The notes beneath the pieces are model-generated. The model had not been told where the DNA came from. It searched no databases and saw nothing but the letters and a program-made list of their open reading frames with translations. Position numbers and translations under genes: made by a program. This document shows, piece by piece, positions 6,949 through 11,437 of a DNA stretch of 11,437 nucleotides. Every line of letters starts with the position of its first letter. Position 1 is the stretch's first letter. Origin of the DNA: JAKPNF01 sp031556275 (GTDB lineage: Bacteria > Verrucomicrobiota > Verrucomicrobiia > Opitutales > JAKPNF01); contig JAVBTG010000033.1 in the NCBI GenBank assembly GCA_031556275.1, positions 1 through 11,437 on the forward strand, read 5' to 3'.

Positions 6949-6956
6949 CTGTCTTT

Positions 6957-8615
6957 ATGCGCGCGAATTTATCCCCGTTTCTACGCGGCCATCGCACTGT
7001 GTGCGCCTGCCTAGCCGTGCTTTCACTCGGCCTGTCTTGGATTTTCGCGGCGGAGCCCCCCAAGGAGGCGCCCACGAAGCAATCTGCCAAAAAGCAGGAG
7101 CGTGCGCAGGACAAAAAAACCGCGCCCGCCGCCGAGGACCCGTTTGAAAGCGGACGCCCCTTCGCCGTCAAAAACCCTATCGACCGCTGGGTGTTGGCGG
7201 ATCTCAAGCGCAACAATCTCAAACCCTCGCCGGAATGCTCGGACGCCGTTTTCCTGCGCCGCGTTTATCTGGACGCGACGGGCGCCATTCCCACGGTGAA
7301 GCAGACCCGCGCCTTTTTGGCCGACCAAGACCCCGACAAGCGCGCCAAGCTTATCGACAGTCTGCTCGACAGCCCGCAGCACGCCGCCTACTGGGCACTC
7401 AAATGGGGGGATTTGCTGCGCATCAAGGCCGAATTTCCGGTCAACTTGTGGCCCAACGCCGCGCAGGCCTACGACCACTATGTCACCCAGGCAATGCGCA
7501 CGAACATGCCTTACGACCGGTTCGCGCACGAGCTGCTCACCGCCTCGGGCAGCAATTTCCGCGTGCCGCAGGCGAACTTTTTTAGGGCCATCCAAGGGCG
7601 GACACCCGAGGCGGTCGCGGGCTCGGTGGCCCTCGTTTTCCTGGGAGAGCGCGCGGACAAAATGAACCCCGACCGCCTCAAGCGGCTGGCGGACTTTTTC
7701 TCGCGTGTGGCCTACAAGGAAACGGGCGAGTGGAAAGAGGAAATCGTCTACGTAAACCCGCTTGAGACGGGCCCGATGGAAGTGGTCTACCCCGACGGCA
7801 AACGGGCCGTGATCCCCGCCGGACAGGATCCGCGCGAAGCTTTCACCCAATGGCTGACGGCCCCCGCGAACCCGTTTTTCGCCCGCGCCTTGGCCAACCG
7901 CCAATGGAACTGGGTGTTTGGCGTGCCCTTGTACGATTCGGTCGACAATCTTTCCCTCGAAAGCAAGGCCGTCAATCCCGAGCTGGCCGACTATCTGGCT
8001 AGGCGCCTTGTGGAAAATGAGTTTGATACGCGGGGGCTATTGCGCGAAATCTTCAACTCCGCGACTTATCAGCAATCGAGCCTGCTCAATTCGGACAACC
8101 CCGAGGCGTTGCGCCGTTTAGCCGCCTATCCCGTGCGCCAGCTCGAGGCCGAGCCGCTTATCGACGCCATTTGCAAGGTGACGGGCACCACCGAGGTCTA
8201 CACGAGCACGACCCCCGAGCCCTACACCACCCTGCCCACCTGCGAGGACGCCGTGGACATCCCCGACGGCAGCATCACCACCGCGTTTCTCGAATTGTTC
8301 GGGCGTTCCCCGCGCGACACAGGGCTGGAATCCGAGCGCAATCGCACCGCCAACCCCTCCCAGCGCGTCCACCTGCTCAACGCCACGCACATCCGCAGCA
8401 AGATTGAAAAGGGCGAGTTCCCTAGGGCCCCCCAACCGGGCCGTTACAACGAATTTTTGGAGGATATTTATCTGCGTGTGCTGTCCCGCCCGCCGACGGC
8501 CGAAGAAATCGCCCTGCTGCGCCCGCAGGACAAAACCAAAAACGCCCCCCGCATCGACGCGCGCGACATTTACTGGGCGCTGATCAACTCCGAGGAATTT
8601 TTAAACCGACACTAA
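6957..8615 (+). CDS. Secreted DUF1549-DUF1553 domain protein (PSCyt2-PSD1 type)
   Basis: The 552-residue protein has a Sec signal peptide (hydrophobic core at about 14-30, cleavage near residue 31) and then a Lys/Ala/Glu-rich linker to about 65. The DUF1549 domain starts at IDRWVL (75-80) and includes RRVYLDATGAIPT, LIDSLLDSPQHAAYWALKWG and a probable helical region to about 290. The DUF1553 domain follows, with WLTAPANPFFARALANRQWN, NPELADYLARRLVENEFD and FNSATYQQSS. The two domains are typical of Planctomycetes and Verrucomicrobia. Many relatives also carry an N-terminal cytochrome-c-like domain; this one has no CxxCH haem motif and is short. Biochemical function is not established for the family. 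The ATG at 6957 was chosen because it begins the signal peptide; the open frame reaches back into lspA, but that part overlaps lspA in another frame. It is followed 4 bp later by the DUF1501 gene. Confidence 0.9.
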   Translation: MRANLSPFLRGHRTVCACLAVLSLGLSWIFAAEPPKEAPTKQSAKKQERAQDKKTAPAAEDPFESGRPFAVKNPIDRWVLADLKRNNLKPSPECSDAVFLRRVYLDATGAIPTVKQTRAFLADQDPDKRAKLIDSLLDSPQHAAYWALKWGDLLRIKAEFPVNLWPNAAQAYDHYVTQAMRTNMPYDRFAHELLTASGSNFRVPQANFFRAIQGRTPEAVAGSVALVFLGERADKMNPDRLKRLADFFSRVAYKETGEWKEEIVYVNPLETGPMEVVYPDGKRAVIPAGQDPREAFTQWLTAPANPFFARALANRQWNWVFGVPLYDSVDNLSLESKAVNPELADYLARRLVENEFDTRGLLREIFNSATYQQSSLLNSDNPEALRRLAAYPVRQLEAEPLIDAICKVTGTTEVYTSTTPEPYTTLPTCEDAVDIPDGSITTAFLELFGRSPRDTGLESERNRTANPSQRVHLLNATHIRSKIEKGEFPRAPQPGRYNEFLEDIYLRVLSRPPTAEEIALLRPQDKTKNAPRIDARDIYWALINSEEFLNRH

Positions 8616-8619
8616 AACC

Positions 8620-10044
8620 ATGCATGCTTCATCCGGACATAAAAACGGCCTGTCACGCCGAGATTTTCTGCGCACGGGGGCGGCGGCCACGGCCGCCATG
8701 CTATTGGGGCGCAATCTTTCCTGGGGCGCCTCACCCGCCGCGCTTTCGACGCCCGCGGTCGCGCCCTCCTTCGGCAAGGCCAAATCCATCATCCAAATTT
8801 GGATGTGGGGCGGACCTTCGCATCTGGACACCTTTGACCCCAAGCCCAACGCCAGCACCGATTACATCGGCCAATTCACCAAGGTGATCGACACCCAGGT
8901 GGACGACCTCAAGATCAATCCCCACTTGGCGGATTTGGCGAAAATAGCCGACAAATTTTCCGTTTTGCGCGGGATGACCCACGGGCTCAACGCCCACGAA
9001 ACGGCCGCCTATCTCGTCCAGACAGGCCGCATGCCCGGGCGCGACGTGTATCCCTGCGTGGGGGCGGTCACCTCCTATTTCAAAGGCTACCGGGCGGGCT
9101 ACAAGAGTTTGATCCCCCCCTACATCGCCCTGACAAACCCGCTGGGGCGTTTTTCGGAGTCGGGCTTTTTGGGCATCAATTACAAGCCTTTCGCCACCGG
9201 AGGCGACCCGGGCAAGGATCCCTTCGTCGTCGAGGGCATCGTGGCCGAAGGCATCACCGACGCGCGCCAGCGCGACCGCCGCAAGATGCTCGAGCGGCTC
9301 AACACTTTTTCCAATCGCATCCGCAACAACCCGGCGATCGCGCAGGCCGACTTAGCCAAGCAACAGGCTTACGACCTTATCTTGGGCGACGCGGGCAAAG
9401 TCTTCGACTTGGCGCAGGAACCGCCCAAGATGCGCGAGCGCTACGGCAAAAACACGTTCGGACAGGCCTGCCTGTGCGCGCGGCGTTTGGTCGAGGCGGG
9501 CGTGCCCTACGTGACGATCAACTACCGCGGATGGGACGACCACAAACAGATTTTTTCCGAGTACAACCGCAAAGTGCCCCAAATGGACAAGGCCCTCGCC
9601 GCGCTGCTGACCGACTTGGAGCAGCGCGGGTTGCTCGATTCCACCATTGTCTGGTGGGGCGGCGAATTCGGGCGCACGCCAAAGATATCCTACGAGGCGC
9701 CCTACAACGGGGGCCGCGGGCACTACGGCAGCGCGTTCTCCTCTTTTGTGGCCGGCGGCGGGTTCAAGGGGGGCCATGTCATCGGCAAAACCGACGCGCG
9801 CGGCGAGGAGGTGCTTGAGCGCCCCATCTACCCCTGCGACCTCATCGGCAGTCTTTACCACCTGATGGGCATCGCGCCCGAGGCCACCTTGCGCCACCCG
9901 CAGGGCCACGAGCTGCCCGTGCTCGCCACGGTTGACGAGCAAAAGGCATTCGTGACCGAACGCAAGGAGCGCTTCGTCAAAAAGGGCATCGGCGATCCGG
10001 GCGGCGGCGATCTCCCGCTGGGCATGCTCAACGAAATCATCTAA
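8620..10044 (+). CDS. DUF1501 family protein with a twin-arginine signal
   Basis: The 474-residue protein begins with a Tat-type leader: SRRDFLR (12-18), then an alanine-rich hydrophobic stretch. It is therefore likely exported folded. The rest is a full DUF1501 domain, a family related to the alkaline-phosphatase/sulfatase fold: QIWMWGGPSHLDTFDPKP (59-76), LRGMTHGLNAHETAAYL, RRLVEAGVPYVTINYRGWDD running into H308, VWWGGEFGRTP (GEFGRTP 348-354), GRGHYGSAF (H368) and FVAGGGFKGGHVIGKTD. The His/Asp residues in these boxes could bind metal as in the superfamily, but a substrate cannot be named. DUF1501 genes usually sit directly beside DUF1549/DUF1553 genes in PVC genomes, as here (4-bp gap), which suggests the two products work together. 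A second ATG at 8624 is in the wrong frame. No Shine-Dalgarno precedes the start. Confidence 0.93.
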   Translation: MHASSGHKNGLSRRDFLRTGAAATAAMLLGRNLSWGASPAALSTPAVAPSFGKAKSIIQIWMWGGPSHLDTFDPKPNASTDYIGQFTKVIDTQVDDLKINPHLADLAKIADKFSVLRGMTHGLNAHETAAYLVQTGRMPGRDVYPCVGAVTSYFKGYRAGYKSLIPPYIALTNPLGRFSESGFLGINYKPFATGGDPGKDPFVVEGIVAEGITDARQRDRRKMLERLNTFSNRIRNNPAIAQADLAKQQAYDLILGDAGKVFDLAQEPPKMRERYGKNTFGQACLCARRLVEAGVPYVTINYRGWDDHKQIFSEYNRKVPQMDKALAALLTDLEQRGLLDSTIVWWGGEFGRTPKISYEAPYNGGRGHYGSAFSSFVAGGGFKGGHVIGKTDARGEEVLERPIYPCDLIGSLYHLMGIAPEATLRHPQGHELPVLATVDEQKAFVTERKERFVKKGIGDPGGGDLPLGMLNEII

Positions 10045-10049
10045 CCGCC

Positions 10050-11437
10050 ATGCGTTTGCTTTTACACAGCGTCAGTTTTCTTGCGTGCGCGCTATGCGCG
10101 TTGTCGGCACCGCCCGCGCAGGCGCAGGTGCGCCCCGCGAAAATCAACGCCGCCTACGTCTATCCGGCCGGCGGCCAGGCCGGCACGACCTTCCGCATCT
10201 GGGTGGGCGGCAGCGGTCTGGCAAGGGCAACGGGCGCGATCCTCTCCGACAACATCGGCACGGCGACGCTTTCCGGGACGGACATTCCCTCGCAAAAAGG
10301 CGAGATGAACGCCGCGAAAAGGGACATAGAAAAAAAAGTTCTGGAAAAAGAGCCCGATCTCGACGTGAAAAACCTTTCCCAGCGCGTGCAAGCCTTTCTC
10401 AAGGAGCACCCCGAATACGCCCAGCAAAGAAAGGACTTGGCGGCATCCTTCATGATCCGCGAGCTATCCACCAGCGCCTTGGCCGACCTCGTGTGTTTTG
10501 AAGTGACCCTGAAGCCGGACGCCGCCCCCGGCATGCACAATATCTTGGTGCGCCGCAGGGACGGCCTGATCAACCCGCTGCCTTTCATGGTGGACGACCT
10601 GCCGGAATTCACCACCCCTGTGTTCCGCGACGTGGTCAAGGCCGACAGCAAGGAACGCGTGCAGGCGCACATGTTCGCGCTGAATTTGGCCGACAACTCC
10701 AAGCTCTTTTTCCCCGAGGAAGGCGACCGCTTCGAGGTGACGCCCCCCGTCATCGTCAACGGGCAGGTGACCTTCGCCAAGCCCGACACCTTTGTCTTCC
10801 CCGCGAAAAAGGGCCAAAAAATCGTCGTGGCCGTGTGGGCGCGCGCGCTGATTCCCTATATTTCCGACGCCGTGCCCGGCTGGTTCCAAGCCGTGGTCAC
10901 CGTACGCGACGACAAGGGCGAGGAGATCGCCTGGTGCGACGATTTTTACCACGATCCCGACCCCATGCTGTGCTTTGAGGCCCCGCGGGACGGCACCTAT
11001 TCGGTGGAGATCAAAGACGCCGTGTCGCGGGGACGCGAAGATCTGGTGTACCGCATGCTGATCGGGGAAGTTCCCTTTGCCACAGGGGTGTCGCCCCTAG
11101 GCGTCCAAGCGGACACGCCCGCGGTGCTTTCACTCTCGGGCTGGAACCTCCCGCAGACGACCTTCTCCTACACGCCGCCCAAATACGCGCAGCGCGCGTT
11201 CCCCAATCTGCGCGCGCAGGGCATTTTGCACAAACCGCTGGCGCTGCAAGTGTGGGACGCCGCGCCTGTGGAGATACCGAATGGGGCCGTGGGGAAAAAG
11301 CCCTACAACATCGCCCTGCCCGCCGTGCTCAACGGAAAAATCCCCACGGCGGGCGCGCGTCAGGCATTTGTGTTTGAGGGCAAAAAAGGCCAGACGGTGC
11401 ACGCCGAAGTGTTTGCGCGGCGCTTGAATTCGCCGCT
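10050..11437 (+). CDS. Secreted protein with PPC-like beta domains (3' end outside window)
   Basis: An uninterrupted frame runs from the ATG at 10050 to the window end, giving 462 complete codons with no stop. A Sec signal peptide (hydrophobic core 3-20, AQA at 23-25 before cleavage) precedes an Ig-like segment opening AAYVYPAGGQAGTTFRIWVG. A charged helical insertion covers about 82-135, and the first domain closes near 185. Residues about 246-340 match a bacterial pre-peptidase C-terminal (PPC) domain: DTFVFPAKKGQKIVVAVWAR, FEAPRDGTYSVEIKD, VYRMLIGEVP. A further strand-rich segment follows (SPLGVQADTPAVLSLSGWNL), and a second PPC domain seems to begin at 437 (RQAFVFEGKKGQTVHAEVFA). These are probably binding or structural beta-sandwich modules; no catalytic motif is visible. 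It lies 5 bp after the DUF1501 gene, so it is likely the third member of that operon. The missing end may hold further PPC units. Confidence 0.85.
   Translation, partial: MRLLLHSVSFLACALCALSAPPAQAQVRPAKINAAYVYPAGGQAGTTFRIWVGGSGLARATGAILSDNIGTATLSGTDIPSQKGEMNAAKRDIEKKVLEKEPDLDVKNLSQRVQAFLKEHPEYAQQRKDLAASFMIRELSTSALADLVCFEVTLKPDAAPGMHNILVRRRDGLINPLPFMVDDLPEFTTPVFRDVVKADSKERVQAHMFALNLADNSKLFFPEEGDRFEVTPPVIVNGQVTFAKPDTFVFPAKKGQKIVVAVWARALIPYISDAVPGWFQAVVTVRDDKGEEIAWCDDFYHDPDPMLCFEAPRDGTYSVEIKDAVSRGREDLVYRMLIGEVPFATGVSPLGVQADTPAVLSLSGWNLPQTTFSYTPPKYAQRAFPNLRAQGILHKPLALQVWDAAPVEIPNGAVGKKPYNIALPAVLNGKIPTAGARQAFVFEGKKGQTVHAEVFARRLNSP

Noticed and set aside
6567..6956. An N-terminal extension of the DUF1549 gene giving a 682-residue product starting inside lspA.
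   Set aside because: The extension lies in another frame of lspA, and the ATG at 6957 begins a clear signal peptide that would otherwise be internal.
6957..7060. Possible lipobox (cysteines at 16 and 18 of the DUF1549 protein, and at 13 and 16 of the PPC protein) given the lspA gene next door.
   Set aside because: Residues before each Cys do not fit the lipobox consensus, and the cysteines lie too early in the hydrophobic core; ordinary Sec cleavage fits better.
1..11437. Searched for tRNA and rRNA genes, CRISPR repeats, transposases, phage genes and attachment sites.
   Set aside because: None found; all long frames are explained by the genes listed, and there are no direct repeats with regular spacing.

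Overview
The window is GC-rich, tightly packed bacterial chromosome. Genes are short-spaced, and almost none of the start codons has a Shine-Dalgarno sequence in front. The right-hand block holds DUF1549/DUF1553, DUF1501 and PPC-type secreted proteins, which are a hallmark of the Planctomycetes-Verrucomicrobia group. Together with the ileS / DksA-like / lspA cluster this points to a PVC bacterium. My best guess is Verrucomicrobiota (Opitutae-like), but that placement is inference from gene content, not a phylogeny.

Layout, left to right. (1) The 3' end of an unrecognised plus-strand gene (to 386) converges on gpmI. The two share a perfect hairpin terminator flanked by A and T runs (397-432). 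(2) gpmI, cofactor-independent phosphoglycerate mutase, lies on the minus strand (486-2054). (3) A divergent intergenic region (2055-2231) carries a candidate gpmI promoter with a 6-bp-arm palindrome lying between its -35 and -10 boxes. It also carries a candidate ileS promoter and a hairpin in the ileS leader. (4) A plus-strand housekeeping cluster follows: ileS (isoleucyl-tRNA synthetase), a DksA/TraR(YteA)-like regulator with a long Lys/Ala/Pro-rich histone-H1-like N-terminal tail and a zinc finger missing three of its four cysteines, and lspA (signal peptidase II). (5) After a 68-bp gap with a possible promoter comes a tight three-gene cassette with 4- and 5-nt gaps. It encodes a Sec-exported DUF1549-DUF1553 protein, a Tat-type DUF1501 protein, and a Sec-exported protein with PPC-like beta domains that runs off the window end.

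The first cluster serves central metabolism, translation and lipoprotein maturation. The second encodes cell-envelope or periplasmic proteins of a family set that is abundant in PVC bacteria but has no settled biochemical role. I see no mobile elements, CRISPR arrays, tRNA or rRNA genes. No gene-free stretch exceeds 300 bases. The best candidates for new biology are the exported three-gene cassette and the H1-tailed DksA-like protein. Neither is shown by sequence alone to be a new system.
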